From NCBI RefSeq assembly GCF_001311865.1, contig NZ_BBCD01000014.1, positions 1-64,000 on the forward strand: a stretch of 64,000 nucleotides of DNA, in the 5' to 3' direction. A program made the translations under genes and the position numbers. Of the stretch, positions 48,160 through 58,629 are shown one piece after another. The notes under the pieces are model-generated. The model was not told the DNA's origin and made no database searches. It was given only the letters and a program-made list of their open reading frames with translations. Origin of the DNA: Piscibacillus salipiscarius JCM 13188 (GTDB taxonomy: Bacteria; Bacillota; Bacilli; Bacillales; Alkalibacillaceae). How positions within the stretch are numbered: position 1 is the stretch's first letter; each line of letters begins with the position of its first letter.

Positions 48160-48188
48160 ATTATAGCATACCCCTGTAGAGTATACAA
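48160..48188 (-). promoter_or_regulatory. Promoter with CsoR/CstR-type operator in the spacer
   Basis: TTGTAT and TATAAT (minus strand) are 17 nt apart. The spacer holds ATAC-N9-GTAT (48,168-48,184), matching the copZ site in spacing and C-rich left half. Confidence 0.75.
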
Positions 48189-48239
48189 CGAAAATTTTAA
48201 ATTAGATACTTATGATTACCAGCGTTCAACTTTCAAATA

Positions 48240-48279
48240 AAAATATACCTTCATAATATTAATTATGAAAGTATATTTT
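48240..48279. repeat. 40-bp palindrome in a divergent promoter region
   Basis: Arms of 18 bp with a single mismatch and a 4-nt centre lie between the reductase-like gene (minus) and a membrane protein gene (plus). No T run, so an operator is likelier than a terminator. Confidence 0.55.
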
Positions 48280-48321
48280 AATAATATTATAGTTCTAAAA
48301 TAAATCTTGGAGGCAAAACTT

Positions 48322-48845
48322 ATGAACATTCTTATGTTTTCTTTAATTATTCTTACGTTAAATTTTTGGGTAGCTAGTTTTTAATTCGTAAACCACAGAA
48401 TCAAATGGAGTCAATGGTTTCTACTATGAGTTTATGTTCCAGTTTTGGACTAGTTATCGGTTTTATCATATGGTTTCATTTTTATAACCAGCCATTAATA
48501 GCAACACTTACAGCAATTGCAGTAGGGTCAATTATGGGACTGATTATTGGGGCTAAATTTGGCCCGCACTCTCAACTTGAAGGTTTCTTTTCTGGATTGA
48601 TGGCTTCCATGATGGCAGTCATGCTTTTATTTATGTTTCCTGTTAGTGAAGGGACCTTTTTAATCATGATTGGATTAGCTTTCTTGAGTGGAATTACTAT
48701 ACTATTTGTTGCTAAAAGCTATGAATTAAACTACAGATTTTTAATATTATCTTGTATTGTGGTATCACTAATATTCTATTTGTTCCCAAAGGATACAATA
48801 GATTCAAATAAACATGAGCCTTTAACTCATCATAAAGGACATTGA
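48322..48845 (+). CDS. Multi-pass membrane protein with His-rich tail
   Basis: About 175 residues over one frameshift near 48,382. It starts MNILMFSLIILTLNFWVASF (ATG 48322, GGAGG), has about five helices with Gly-rich cores (AIAVGSIMGLIIGAKFGPHS), several Met residues (LMASMMAVMLL) and ends KHEPLTHHKGH. Met and His residues in and near membrane helices suggest metal handling, in line with its copper-linked neighbours; this is inference. No family recognised. Confidence 0.65.
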
Positions 48846-48878
48846 TTCCCTATACTGATAAAAACACTATAATAGTTA

Positions 48879-49084
48879 TTAATTATGATCAGACAAATCA
48901 CTTAATCGCTCTTTATACTCTTCTTTGCTTATTTCCCCTTTTGCCAAACGCTCCATTAGTATATCAATCGCACTATTGGAAGGCTTTGAATTGTTATTTT
49001 TGGAAATACTTTTAAATAGGTAAACCCCTAATCCAATGATAAATGCTCAAATAATAATATCATTAGTCCGCCACCAATCATCAT
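48879..49084 (-). CDS. SHOCT-domain small membrane protein
   Basis: About 68 residues: one N-terminal membrane helix (MMIGGGLMILLF onward, frameshift near 49,048) and a C-terminal SHOCT motif AIDILMERLAKGEISKEEYK. SHOCT is a short oligomerisation or sorting motif found at protein ends. ATG 49084 has no strong ribosome binding site. Confidence 0.75.
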
Positions 49085-49162
49085 TGGTACAAAACTAGAA
49101 AGAGAGACTATACGTTTTCTTATGAATAATACATCTAAAAAATTATTGGAGTGGAAGAACAA

Positions 49163-49541
49163 TCAGCAATAGAATACAAGGCTTTTACCTAATTTCGTTG
49201 TAACCCAACCTTTTCTGTCTTTCTCAATCCAACCTAGTTCTGAAAGTATAGGATTGATTCTAAATCTCGATACCTCAAATTCTCCAGCCAATTTAGTTGT
49301 AGATAAATACTTTTCATTAATGTTGTTCTCTTTAAGTTCTGAATCATCCATCACCGAAGTAGGCCATGTTATCCATTGGCGGTCACCTCTTGATTTTACT
49401 TGACCACCCTTTTCTATACCTTTTTCAGTAAGAACCCATTGATCATCAACTCTATCAATACAATTACTTCTAAGTAAACGTTCTAACATTTCTTTAGAAA
49501 GGTTAGTAGACGATAGATATTTCACTTTAGATGTTGTTCAT
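49163..49541 (-). CDS. Duplicated winged-helix-like hypothetical protein
   Basis: About 126 residues. Two similar units are visible: KYLSSTNLSKEMLERLLRSN with WVLTEKGIEKGG, and KYLSTTKLAGEFEVSRFRIN with WVTTKLGKS. Each resembles a small winged helix as in phage antirepressor C termini or NERD-associated domains. ATG 49541 follows GGAGG; a frameshift near 49,528 separates it from the long frame. Function unknown. Confidence 0.6.
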
Positions 49542-49611
49542 ATAAATACCTCCAAATTCACAAATAAACCTAGTAATAAAATTCGACATAAATTGTTAAA
49601 TTCCTCCAAGT

Positions 49612-49658
49612 AAAAAAAGATACGCCTCTTTTTTATATGTGAGAGGTGTATCTTTTTT
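49612..49658. terminator. Bidirectional terminator
   Basis: Stem with AAAAAAGATAC/GTATCTTTTTT and CCTC/GAGG between two minus-strand genes; strong T run on both sides. Confidence 0.85.
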
Positions 49659-49687
49659 ATACTGTAAAACCTTAAATAGAAAACTCT

Positions 49688-50557
49688 CTAAACATAATCA
49701 AGCTTCTCTGGATTCCTCATGACATAGATTTTAGCTATCTTTCCATGTCTTTGATGCAAGAATAGAGTTGCTACTGTTCCATCTGTTGTATGAAGCAATA
49801 CTCCACGACCACCATTTATAGGTGCTACCTCGAAATTATAATTACCATCATAATAGGACTCAATGCCCTTCATCGTGCCATGCAGAAAATTTACTACTTG
49901 ATTAGGAAACTTAATAGGATGCTTCGCTGCAACAGCTTTTCCGCCACCATCAGATTCGATAACGACGTCATCAGCTAGCATGGTCAGAAGATGATCAATA
50001 TTACCTTCCTCTAAAGCCTTGAGAAACTCATTCACCTTATCTGAACCTACGTCTTCAATATCTATCATTTCTTCCCCATCACTAAGAATTCCCAACTTTC
50101 TTTTTGCCCGGCTCATCAGTTTACGACAGTTGGCCTCTTGCTTATCTAGAACTTCAGCAATCTTGGAATATTCAAAGTCTAATGCTTCACGCAGTACAAA
50201 AACTGCTCGCTCAGTTGGTGTAAGCCTCTCAACCATTACCATCATAGCGTATGACAACAAATCTTTATAAACGACTTTCTTCTCAGTCGAGTCTTTATCT
50301 TGTGTCCGAATTGGTTCAGGAAGCCACTGTCCAATATAGACTTCCCTTCTCTTACGTGCAGACTTAAGAAGGTTGAGGCAACGGTTTGTTACCATTTTGC
50401 ATAGATATGCCTTGGGTTCTTCCAATTGATTAAGTTGAATGTCACTCGCCTTAACAAACACATCATGTACCGCATCTTCTGCGTCTTCTACTGATCCTGT
50501 TAATTGGTAAGCTAAAGCAAACAACAAGTTTCTATATTGATTATAAAAATCTTTCAT
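49688..50557 (-). CDS. ECF41-family RNA polymerase sigma factor
   Basis: 289 residues. Sigma region 2 is LLFALAYQLTGSVEDAEDAV and region 4 ends QEANCRKLMSRAKRKLG. ECF41 hallmarks are the WLPEP motif and the C-terminal SnoaL-like domain with DGGGKA, which acts as a built-in regulator in place of an anti-sigma factor. Start ATG 50557 follows GGGAGAGG; the longer frame to 50641 overlaps the upstream gene. ECF41 genes are usually next to a DoxX-like or related protein gene, as here. Confidence 0.9.
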   Translation of the reverse strand: MKDFYNQYRNLLFALAYQLTGSVEDAEDAVHDVFVKASDIQLNQLEEPKAYLCKMVTNRCLNLLKSARKRREVYIGQWLPEPIRTQDKDSTEKKVVYKDLLSYAMMVMVERLTPTERAVFVLREALDFEYSKIAEVLDKQEANCRKLMSRAKRKLGILSDGEEMIDIEDVGSDKVNEFLKALEEGNIDHLLTMLADDVVIESDGGGKAVAAKHPIKFPNQVVNFLHGTMKGIESYYDGNYNFEVAPINGGRGVLLHTTDGTVATLFLHQRHGKIAKIYVMRNPEKLDYV

Positions 50558-50604
50558 ATCTGCCTCTCCCTTGGTAGACAAATTAAATGGCGTAGGTTCA
50601 CCCC

Positions 50605-50988
50605 TTAACCTGTAAATGGCATTGGCCCTAAACGCCCCCATGCTATAAACAATGCGAGTGTCAGATAGATTATATTCGCCACAATTGGTTTAGTATAACC
50701 ATGTCGATAATGAACAATGATTGCGCCTAACATTAATAACACCCAACAAATGGCGGTTATAGGTACTAAGATTGGAGCGATATCTAGTACAGCGGGTAGA
50801 ATTAATCCTGCTGCTGCCAAGAGTTCTAGAAATCCAATTGACTTAAGAAACTTCACATTGAAATCTCCAACCCAACTACCAGCAGGATGCTCTGCTAGTT
50901 TCTCTTTTGGAACACAAGATTTACTGATGCCACCAACTAAAGCTATTAAAGCTAATAAACCAGTTGCAATCCATAATGCAAGATTCAT
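50605..50988 (-). CDS. DoxX family membrane protein
   Basis: 127 residues, four helices, DoxX-like (LALWIATGLLALIALVGGIS and FLELLAAAGLILPAV). I start at ATG 50988 behind GAGG. It lies 47 nt upstream of the ECF41 sigma gene and is the type of gene ECF41 factors control. Role probably in redox or thiol stress; the substrate is unknown. Confidence 0.85.
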   Translation of the reverse strand: MNLALWIATGLLALIALVGGISKSCVPKEKLAEHPAGSWVGDFNVKFLKSIGFLELLAAAGLILPAVLDIAPILVPITAICWVLLMLGAIIVHYRHGYTKPIVANIIYLTLALFIAWGRLGPMPFTG

Positions 50989-51122
50989 ATTCCTCACCTC
51001 ATTTATGGTTTACATATATAACAATATAGAGAACTGATTTGTGACGTAGAGTGAATATATTTTAGAAGGAGATTGCAGAAAGTTTATAGAAGTTATAACT
51101 CAAAACATTTTTGGAGGTAAAT

Positions 51123-51578
51123 ATGGATTCAACTAATTTATTTAAACAAATGTCATTTTGGCGCTCGTTAATTGTTGGATTATTAAATGAAATTCCAAAC
51201 GATGATGGTTATAAGACACCTCAAGGATTCAATAACAATATCCTATGGAATGCAGGTCATGTTTTAGTGACTTATGAGGAGGCTTTTCATAACTTTAATG
51301 GTGCTAGCAAGCAATTAGATGATAAATTCTATTCTTATTTTTCTACAGGGACAAGTCCAAATGACTGGAACCATGATGATTTGCCTACAATAACGGAAGT
51401 TACTAATCTGTTAGATCAGCAGGTTAAGGATTTCCAGAAAAACTGGCAGGAGCGTTTAAATGAACCGTTAGTTAAACCACTTGAATTTGAAAAAACTGTA
51501 GAAGAGTTGCTCTTTTTCTTAATCAGTCACGAGTGCTATCATTTAGGTGTGATGACAAGCATGAAAAAAGTTATATAA
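51123..51578 (+). CDS. DinB family metal-dependent protein
   Basis: 151 residues. Four-helix DinB/YfiT fold with the metal-binding His set: His in ILWNAGHVLVTYEEAFH and HxxxH in LISHECYHLGV. Members include thiol-dependent transferases (for example bacillithiol S-transferases). ATG 51123 follows GGAGG at 5 nt. Single gene with its own terminator; divergent from the DoxX/sigma pair. Confidence 0.88.
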   Translation: MDSTNLFKQMSFWRSLIVGLLNEIPNDDGYKTPQGFNNNILWNAGHVLVTYEEAFHNFNGASKQLDDKFYSYFSTGTSPNDWNHDDLPTITEVTNLLDQQVKDFQKNWQERLNEPLVKPLEFEKTVEELLFFLISHECYHLGVMTSMKKVI

Positions 51579-51596
51579 CATAACTCAATTTTAAAG

Positions 51597-51628
51597 ATAG
51601 ACCGAGAGTTGGAGCTTGGTCTATTTTT
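51597..51628 (+). terminator. Terminator of the DinB gene
   Basis: ATAGACCGAG/CTTGGTCTAT stem, T5. Confidence 0.88.
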
Positions 51629-51805
51629 ATGTGAAATAGTCCTTTGACATATGCATCTAGTAAGACTATTTGATAATTCTTAGAGCATTCTAAATTCTTT
51701 TTTTACCCTCAAATCCTAGTACTGGTTTCAACTTTCTCCATTTCTTTGTAAGTTCATATTCAATTAAAGATTTCTGATAATCAGTTCGATCAAAGTAATG
51801 AAAAC

Positions 51806-52294
51806 TTACTTCTCATCTGTATTTATGTTTACAAGGTAAAAGATTATACTTAAAAATATAATTGATAACATAAACAAAATAAATGTATTTAAATTGAAGT
51901 AAACTACGTTAGAGCTCATGGATAAAAATGATGAAGATAGATCAGTTATAAATTCTTCATCGACAGGTTGTGACTTCTCTAAATAAGCAGCTTTTATAGC
52001 CTCGCGGTAATTTTCCTGAAATGATAAATAATGATAAACACCATAAACCCAGTAACCAACAATGACTAATAATATAGAAAATAATACACGCTTATACGGG
52101 GAAATGATTTTCAATAAATAGTTCCAAAGAAATATTAGTATGATACCAATGGGAATCAAAATAAAAAGAAAAAGTATCGCAGGATTTCCATTGCCTGATG
52201 ACATTCCAGGTTCAGGAGCTGTGATATTAAATAGATAAAATATTCCCCCGCTAATCAACGTCAAGCTGATGATTAATATCATTTTAACCTTCAA
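51806..52294 (-). CDS. Hypothetical membrane protein
   Basis: Up to 162 residues, four transmembrane segments (for example LIISLTLISGGIFYLF, AILFLFILIPIGIILIFLWN). The start may be TTG 52294 or ATG 52282, the latter behind AAGG. It is divergent from the XRE regulator and might be part of its regulon. No family recognised. Confidence 0.65.
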   Translation of the reverse strand: MKVKMILIISLTLISGGIFYLFNITAPEPGMSSGNGNPAILFLFILIPIGIILIFLWNYLLKIISPYKRVLFSILLVIVGYWVYGVYHYLSFQENYREAIKAAYLEKSQPVDEEFITDLSSSFLSMSSNVVYFNLNTFILFMLSIIFLSIIFYLVNINTDEK

Positions 52295-52419
52295 ATGATC
52301 ACCACTCTTCTTTCATAAATTTCCATTTTGTCCCTTTAACTCATAATAATATAACTTCATCACATAAGAAAGGTAATTCGTGTTCGTTTATAGTTTTTTA
52401 CCTAATATGTAAAGTGTGC

Positions 52420-52449
52420 TTGACAGTAAAGTTAACTTTACATTATGAT
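52420..52449 (+). promoter_or_regulatory. Promoter with perfect 16-bp palindrome
   Basis: TTGACA (52,420-425) and TATGAT (52,444-449) flank the perfect palindrome GTAAAGTTAACTTTAC (52,426-441). It sits where a repressor would block the polymerase, most likely the XRE protein encoded next. Confidence 0.85.
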
Positions 52450-52475
52450 GTTAGAGAAAGGGTGTTGTTCCATCC

Positions 52476-52682
52476 ATGAAAAATCGAATGAAGGAATTAA
52501 GAAAAACGAGAGGAATTTCTCAAGATAAAATGGCGCAAATGCTTGGTGTCTCCAGGCAAACTATTATATCTATCGAACGCGAAAGGTATAATCCATCATT
52601 ACCTTTAGCTATACAGATCGCTCGTTGTTTTGATGCTCAAGTTGAAGATGTCTTTATATTAGAAGATAAAGATCTTAATTAG
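52476..52682 (+). CDS. XRE-family helix-turn-helix regulator
   Basis: 68 residues, a single HTH_3 domain (RKTRGISQDKMAQMLGVSRQ, then SIERERYNPSLPLAIQIAR). It resembles the short regulators paired with two or three small membrane proteins in Bacillaceae. ATG 52476. The operator palindrome in its own promoter points to autorepression. The next gene starts 11 nt later. Confidence 0.92.
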   Translation: MKNRMKELRKTRGISQDKMAQMLGVSRQTIISIERERYNPSLPLAIQIARCFDAQVEDVFILEDKDLN

Positions 52683-52693
52683 GAGGAAATAAT

Positions 52694-53077
52694 ATGTCAA
52701 AGCAGTATGATCGTAAAATGTACATATTTTTGGGAGTTGTTATTGCATTGATGACTACCATCATTAACATCGCAACCATTACAACTGGAACGTTTCCTGC
52801 AGGGCACGATGTCATTTTAATCGCCATGACGATTATGGTGTTTTGTAATGCTTATCTTGCTCCGCAATTTATACAAAACGATGAAAGAACGAAACGAATT
52901 AAAGAACGAGGAATGTTCTTAAGTTATTTTTTTATATCGGGCTATATGCTTCTTATGATGACATTATTAAATCTTGGACTTATAACTATTAGTGCTTCAC
53001 AAGCCGTTACAATATTAGCAGGTCTCACGATTTCAACTGTGTTTCTATCATTCGTCATCCTATCATTTAGATATTAA
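52694..53077 (+). CDS. Small membrane protein of the XRE operon
   Basis: 127 residues, four transmembrane helices, with a conserved-looking loop FIQNDERTKRIKERGMFLSY. ATG 52694 follows GGAGG. It is the usual partner of such XRE regulators; function unknown. Confidence 0.75.
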   Translation: MSKQYDRKMYIFLGVVIALMTTIINIATITTGTFPAGHDVILIAMTIMVFCNAYLAPQFIQNDERTKRIKERGMFLSYFFISGYMLLMMTLLNLGLITISASQAVTILAGLTISTVFLSFVILSFRY

Positions 53078-53095
53078 TAGAAAGGGGTCATTAAA

Positions 53096-53271
53096 TTGGA
53101 CCAGTACATATTTTTAGGTGTTGGGCTATTATCAGCTATAATTCTATACTTTTGGTTAGAAACGACCGAGATGAAAACAATGCGCTAACTAAGAAAGGTT
53201 TTTATAAAATAGTAGGATTTTTTCTCGCGATTTTCATTGTTACATTTCTAATGGGATTATTGTCTAACTAA
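53096..53271 (+). CDS. Second small membrane protein of the XRE operon
   Basis: About 58 residues, two helices: MDQYIFLGVGLLSAIILYFW, a short loop NDRDENNALTKKG, and VGFFLAIFIVTFLMGLLS. TTG 53096 follows AAAGGGG. One frameshift near 53,160. Third gene of the operon. Confidence 0.6.
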
Positions 53272-53287
53272 TAAAGAAGACTATATT

Positions 53288-53843
53288 TTAAGACAAATAT
53301 TCCTCAACCAGTTCATAACAACGTTCTTCTGTTAAATTTGCTAACACCGCAACATACTCTAAATGCTCCTGCGTTCCACCTTTATATTTTAATGATGCTT
53401 CTAAGGCGGTTTCATCCCTAGTGGTAATCCAAAGTCTTTGTTCCTCTCTAAGCAGATCCATTTCTTCTTTTGCGAGCTGATTTTCTAGTACGCCATAAAT
53501 CTCATTTAATAAATCATCCCACAGGTCGTATCTTTTATTTTCAACGTCTTTTAAAGCATATGTAGACGAGTCGATTACTTCAAGCTGTTCGACTTCACTT
53601 TTGTATGTTGTAGCTTCTTAATAAACTTGTCTTTCTGATTGGCTATGCTTTGATCTTTAAATGAATCTACCTTTGTTCGCCTGAAGTTTGGACGTTAGTA
53701 GAATTACTCTTATTCTGATCTTCAACATTTACTTCAGTTTCATCTTGTTTATCTGACTCCGCATTTGCTGCTTCATTGTTACATGCTGGCAATAAAAGCA
53801 TGGTTAACCCAAGTAAAATTAATAATGAATTTTTGTACTTCAT
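53288..53843 (-). CDS. LprI-like (DUF1311) lipoprotein
   Basis: About 185 residues. A lipoprotein signal (LLGLTMLLLPACNNE) with Cys20 or so as lipidation site, an acidic linker, then the DUF1311/LprI domain: YDLWDDLLNEIYGVLE, REEQRLWITTRDE, KGGTQEHLEYV and ERCYELVEEYL. LprI proteins inhibit lysozyme in mycobacteria. Frameshifts near 53,680 and 53,620. ATG 53843 follows GGGAGAG. Confidence 0.85.
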
Positions 53844-53888
53844 GACGCACTCTCCCTTTAGATGTCAGTAGGTACTCTACATTATACA

Positions 53889-54527
53889 CTAAAGGTAGAT
53901 GTTGCCAATGCACTTATTTTGTTTTCTTTTCTCCATCACATCTGCCAATTGTTTTGAGTTAATCCTTTCTTCTTTATATAATTCATCAATAATATTCTGG
54001 TAATCTATTTGACTTCGATTTTGACTTAATTTATACGAGGCTTGAACCTCATTTACTTTCACTTTAAATCCAACAATACCTTTGATTTGTTTTTTAGTAT
54101 CTGAAGACAGGTTTTCCCATGTCGCAGGGTTTGATCGATGGCTATCGTATTTATTTAAAAGGCGTATGAGATCTTGTTGTAACTCATCTTCACTCAATAT
54201 ATTAGCTTTTCCGTAAACATGAACAGCTTGATAATTCCAAGTTGAGACATCTTCTGATTCATACCATGAAGATGAAATATAGGAATGCGGACCTTGATAA
54301 ATAATGAGAACCTCATCTTCTTTGTTAAACGTTTTCCATTGAGGGTTCGCATAGGCAAGGTGTCAAGTTATATAGTAATCTTTCCCGTCTTGATGTAACT
54401 CTAACGGCACATGAGTTGCAATCGGTCTTCCGTATCCTGTTGTAACAATCGTTCCAAATGAATTTTCTTGAATAAATGACTTAACCTCTTCAAAATCTGT
54501 TATTTTGTAATGTCTTGGAATGTACAT
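53889..54527 (-). CDS. paiB: FMN-binding negative transcriptional regulator PaiB
   Basis: About 212 residues over a frameshift near 54,363. The start MYIPRHYKITDFEEVKSFIQ and GTIVTTGYGRPIATHVPLEL are typical; the C-terminal part has GIVGFKVKVNEVQASYKLSQ. PaiB has an FMN-binding split-barrel fold and is a repressor of sporulation and protease genes in B. subtilis. The paiA acetyltransferase partner is not adjacent here. Confidence 0.9.
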
Positions 54528-54717
54528 AGTAGGATAACCTCTCTTTGGATATAGTTGTTGAATTGCAAATGTCTACTCTTTAAAACTTTCTTGACTTAGA
54601 AAAGTTTTTCCTTCTACGTAATCCATTTTAACCCCCAATATTAGAAAAATTTATTTATAGAATATAAAGGAGAAGGCTGATGGCTCGCTAACTCCTTTTT
54701 TAAACTTTTAAGTTTAA

Positions 54718-55860
54718 CTATTGACTAAGTCTTTTCTCTCCAGCATCTCTTAAGTAGACTTCAACATTTATGTCTTCAAGTGAATCTTCATTCAAATGCA
54801 AAGCCTCATTCACAGTTAGTTGTTTCCATTTATTTGGATTTTCTCTAAATAAATGATAAGAAAAGCTGTATACATCCCCATCAAGCTCCAAGCCTTTTTC
54901 ATACGTTCTTCTTAGGTCTTCTTTTATTTTTTCCTTTACAGACTTTATAATTTCCTTTTCAGTGGTTTCTTGAGACATTTCTATTAGGCTTCCAGCTACC
55001 TTAACATCGATCTTAAATTTGACTGCTTCATTAGATACAACAGGTTTCACATTAGTATCTCTAACTCTTAACACAATAAGACCTTTTACCTCTCCTTCTT
55101 CATTATCAATCACAATTGGTGCTCTTAATGTATCTTTTTGATACCAACGAATTCCATTAGCATCCTCTTCATGTAAAAATCCATAAAATTTTTCATCACT
55201 AAGAAGTGCTACAGATGAAATGTTAAGGTTTGTCTTTACACCTTGTTTATCAAACCAACTTGATTCATCAACATCTAATACCGGTAAAATCACTGTCCGG
55301 CCAGGCCCTCCGCGTTCAGCTACAAATCGATTGTATTTAAACGGTTTAACGATTGAGCTCTGATTATAACTTTCGAGTGGTTCGCCAAAAATGAATAGAT
55401 TATATTCACACCAAGCGTTGGTAATGTGTTTAAAAGATCTCTAAAATTTTCATCAGTCGCAAAAATCCATGGAGTTGGTCTAATCTCTGAGTAGCGTGAA
55501 ATTACGTCTAAAGCTCCATCAATATCATTAAATAGCACATTTTCACTAAACACAACACTTGATAGATGTCCCCAGAATATTTTCCGCTGAGTAGTCGAAT
55601 ATAAATCATGAACTGCATCTACAACTGTGACTCCTTCACCTAATCCAACTGTTGTTTGTGTGACTTCTCCCCCCGGACTCAGCTCCAGTTGGTAGTGATT
55701 CAAAATTAAACACCTGTGCATAAACATAATAGCGCCCTTCTTGATAATCCAAACCAATCGAGTGAATATACAACATTTCTTCAAGCTCATCAGAATCCCA
55801 ACAACCACTTATAAAAAGTATTGAAGTTAAGAGGAAGTAAACGAGAAAGAAACGTTTCAA
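54718..55860 (-). CDS. gerXC: Spore germination protein, GerC-type lipoprotein
   Basis: About 380 residues over breaks near 55,680 and 55,325. Lipobox LFISGCWDS, then DELEEMLYIHSIGLD and the GerAC domain (PTPWIFATDENFRDLLNTLP). TTG 55860 follows GGGGAGGGGAG, immediately after the gerA-type stop. It is the outer lipoprotein of the germinant receptor in the spore inner membrane. Confidence 0.9.
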
Positions 55861-55861
55861 G

Positions 55862-57288
55862 TTACTCCCCTCCCCTCTTAGAGTCACGAACCCTAAGCAT
55901 TTTAAACCTTGTCTTTTTGAGTTTTTCAGGCATATGAAATAGTGAATTTACAATGTCTTTTGGTGTAAATGGTGCCAAAGGTGCTAGGTAAGGTAAATTA
56001 AATGATCTTAAGTTTGCAATATGAATCAATACAAAAAATGTCGCTACAAAAAATCCAAATAAGCCCAAAAAAGAAGAAATAATTAAGATAAAGATTCTAA
56101 TTAAACTAACGATTCCAGATAGAGATTGGTTAGATATTGTAAAAGTTGCAACTGTTGAAGTAGCTATCATCACAACATTAGCAGGGCTCGTAATACCTGC
56201 TCTTATAGCCGCATCTCCAATAATTAATCCTCCTACAACACCGAGAATTTGTCCAACTGAGAAAGGTAACCTTAAACCAGCTTCTTTAAGCAAGTCAAAT
56301 AACAAAACAAGAATTAAGGCTTCTACTGGAGTAGGTAGAGGTATTCCCTGTCTTGCTTGTGAGGCACTAGATAGAAATACTAATGGTATTTGATCGGGAT
56401 GGAAAGCAGCAAGAGCGACCCAGAACCCAGGTAAAGTGATTCCAATAATCATACCGACAATACGTAGTAACCGTTCAAATGAATTAAAGAGCCAAGGATA
56501 TTCGTAATCTTCACCAGTTTTAATAAAAAAGGAAGGTTAACTGGGCCAATTAAAGCAATCGGTGAACCGTCTATAAGTATTAAAAATCGCCCTTCTATTA
56601 AAGATTGTATAGCAAAATCTGGTCGTCCTGTATAATGCATCATTGGTAAGACGCGGAAAGGTGTTTCATCTAATAATTCTTCAAGCTGGTTATTATTTAC
56701 CAATGCATCAATATCAATTTTTCAATTAATGATTGGATATGATTAATTGTTTCCGAATGTGCAATATCTTTAAAATACAAGAGGCCGACCTGTGTTAACG
56801 AACGTTTCCCCACTTTAAAGGTTTCAAATGATAAAGATGATGTTTTTAATCTTCTTCGAATAAGTGCAACATTAATATCTATTGATTCTACAAATCCATC
56901 ACGTGGCCCTCTTACCGTTACTTCAGCGCTTGTTTCCTCAGGTTGTCGATTAGGTGGGTCTCCTAGCTCGAAAGAGTACACATTTTTTTTCATGTTGGAT
57001 ATAAAGTATTAACTCACCTGAAAAAACTTTTTCAATAATTTCTTCTTGTTTAGATAGCTGCTGATAATTAACCTTGTTATATCCTTTTAGAATATTAGAT
57101 TTATTAAGCTTTTCTGAGATGTGTTTTTCTAATGTTGGTATAAATTCATCCATAAGAAATTCTTTATCACATAATCCCTTACAATAAATACACATAATTT
57201 TTATATTATAATCGAAAGTAAATTCTATAAATTTTACATCTTCAGATCCTTGAAACATTAATTTTAATTTAGATTGATCTAGGTTCAT
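55862..57288 (-). CDS. gerXA: Spore germination protein, GerA-type receptor subunit
   Basis: About 475 residues over breaks near 56,960, 56,700 and 56,510. Typical blocks: ELGDPPNRQPEETSAEVTVR, PRDGFVESIDINVALIRRRL, EGRFLILIDGSPIALIGPVN and VVGGLIIGDAAIRAGITSPA. The C-terminal half is membrane-embedded. The start ATG overlaps the gerB-type stop (ATGA). It takes part in germinant sensing and ion release. Confidence 0.92.
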
Positions 57289-58369
57289 TTAGGGTTCTTC
57301 CCCTTTCCTTTGATCACTATTAAAATAAATAAAATTAACGATAATAGTGAAAGGAAGATTAAATTAAATGGCAAATATATATTTTTTATAAATGAAACGA
57401 ATAGAAGGTCATTGATTGGTAACAAGGTTACAATCACAATTAGTGAACCGACAACTAGTAAAAATCTTCTTCTTTTTTTCTTGTCATCAATTTGAAGTAC
57501 TTCAGCTAAAACATATAGAGTTAGAGATATTCTAATAAGCGCTCCAGATAACCATTGGTATATAGAAAAGAAATCCAAATGTTCTATGAAGCGGCCAATT
57601 GATACTAGTTGCCACTGTATGTATGCCGGAAAGCGTTCCTTTATGACTGCATCAGGGCCAAATGCTGCGATCCCTCCCATGACTGGACCAAGACCTAGTA
57701 AAATTAAGAATAAAGTAACGATGACCAATCCAACATAGTTGATTTTATTTTTGATTTTGTGCTGTAAAAATAGGATCATAAATACTTCAAGTATGCAGGC
57801 CGTTGTAAATATCATTCCAGTTAACATAGGGCGAAAGCCGTCAACAAATACTGGTAATAATAGTGAATAATCTTTATTTGGCATATTCGTAGTTGCTACG
57901 AAAATTCCTAAAAAATAACTATTGGAAGTAATATTGTATTGACTATGACAATAGTTCGGATGTTGTTAATGCCAAATAAACACAAATACTAATAAAGATA
58001 AGAATAATGACAAGCTTGGGTGTTTGAGGTAAATAAGTAATGTTTGTCCAAATAATTAAATCATTAGTCGTAACCGTAGCCGTCAAAAAAGAAATACAAC
58101 AATGAAAAACATTAATGGGTATGCTAAAGCTTTAGGCGAGTTGGATTTTATCCATTTAGCTAATGTTGTTGCTGTGTTCTTCTAGCTATAAAAGGAATTA
58201 CTAATAGCCAAGGTAATACTAAAAAGAATGTAAAAATCACTGATAACCAAGAGTCACGTCCCGCTACTTCATATAACGTTGGTATCATAATGACATGATT
58301 GATCAAACCAACAGTTGTAACAAGTAAAAGAAGAACATATATAAACCCAACTTTGTCATTACTGTTCAT
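57285..58369 (-). CDS. gerXB: Spore germination permease, GerB-type
   Basis: About 361 residues, 10 transmembrane helices, amino-acid-permease fold. Breaks near 58,180, 58,085 and 57,905-57,950. It starts MNSNDKVGFIYVLLLLVTTV and contains FVDGFRPMLTGMIFTTACIL. First gene of the operon. The gene order B-A-C equals that of B. anthracis gerX rather than the more common A-B-C. No sigma-G promoter was searched in detail. Confidence 0.88.
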
Positions 58370-58629
58370 ATGGTCCCTCCTGGTTAATAAATTATTATTA
58401 GTCTAGGTGTATAAGAGCATTTTTATTCTCAACACTGTAGCTTTCAATAGTTCAAAAACAGCATTTTCAATAACTAAATGAACAACTCATGTATAAAATA
58501 TACATAAATTTTTTATGGACCAATATGTTTATCGCTAATTTGTCTCTTTAGCACTAATGTAAGCTATGTTTTAGAATCCCAATAATAGGAAAAATTAAAT
58601 TATAGAATGGATCAAGTAGGAGAGATGGT

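Noticed and set aside
54578-54634. Tiny ORF upstream of paiB (MDYVEGKTFLSQESFKE)
   Set aside because: 17 codons without a clear ribosome binding site; probably chance.
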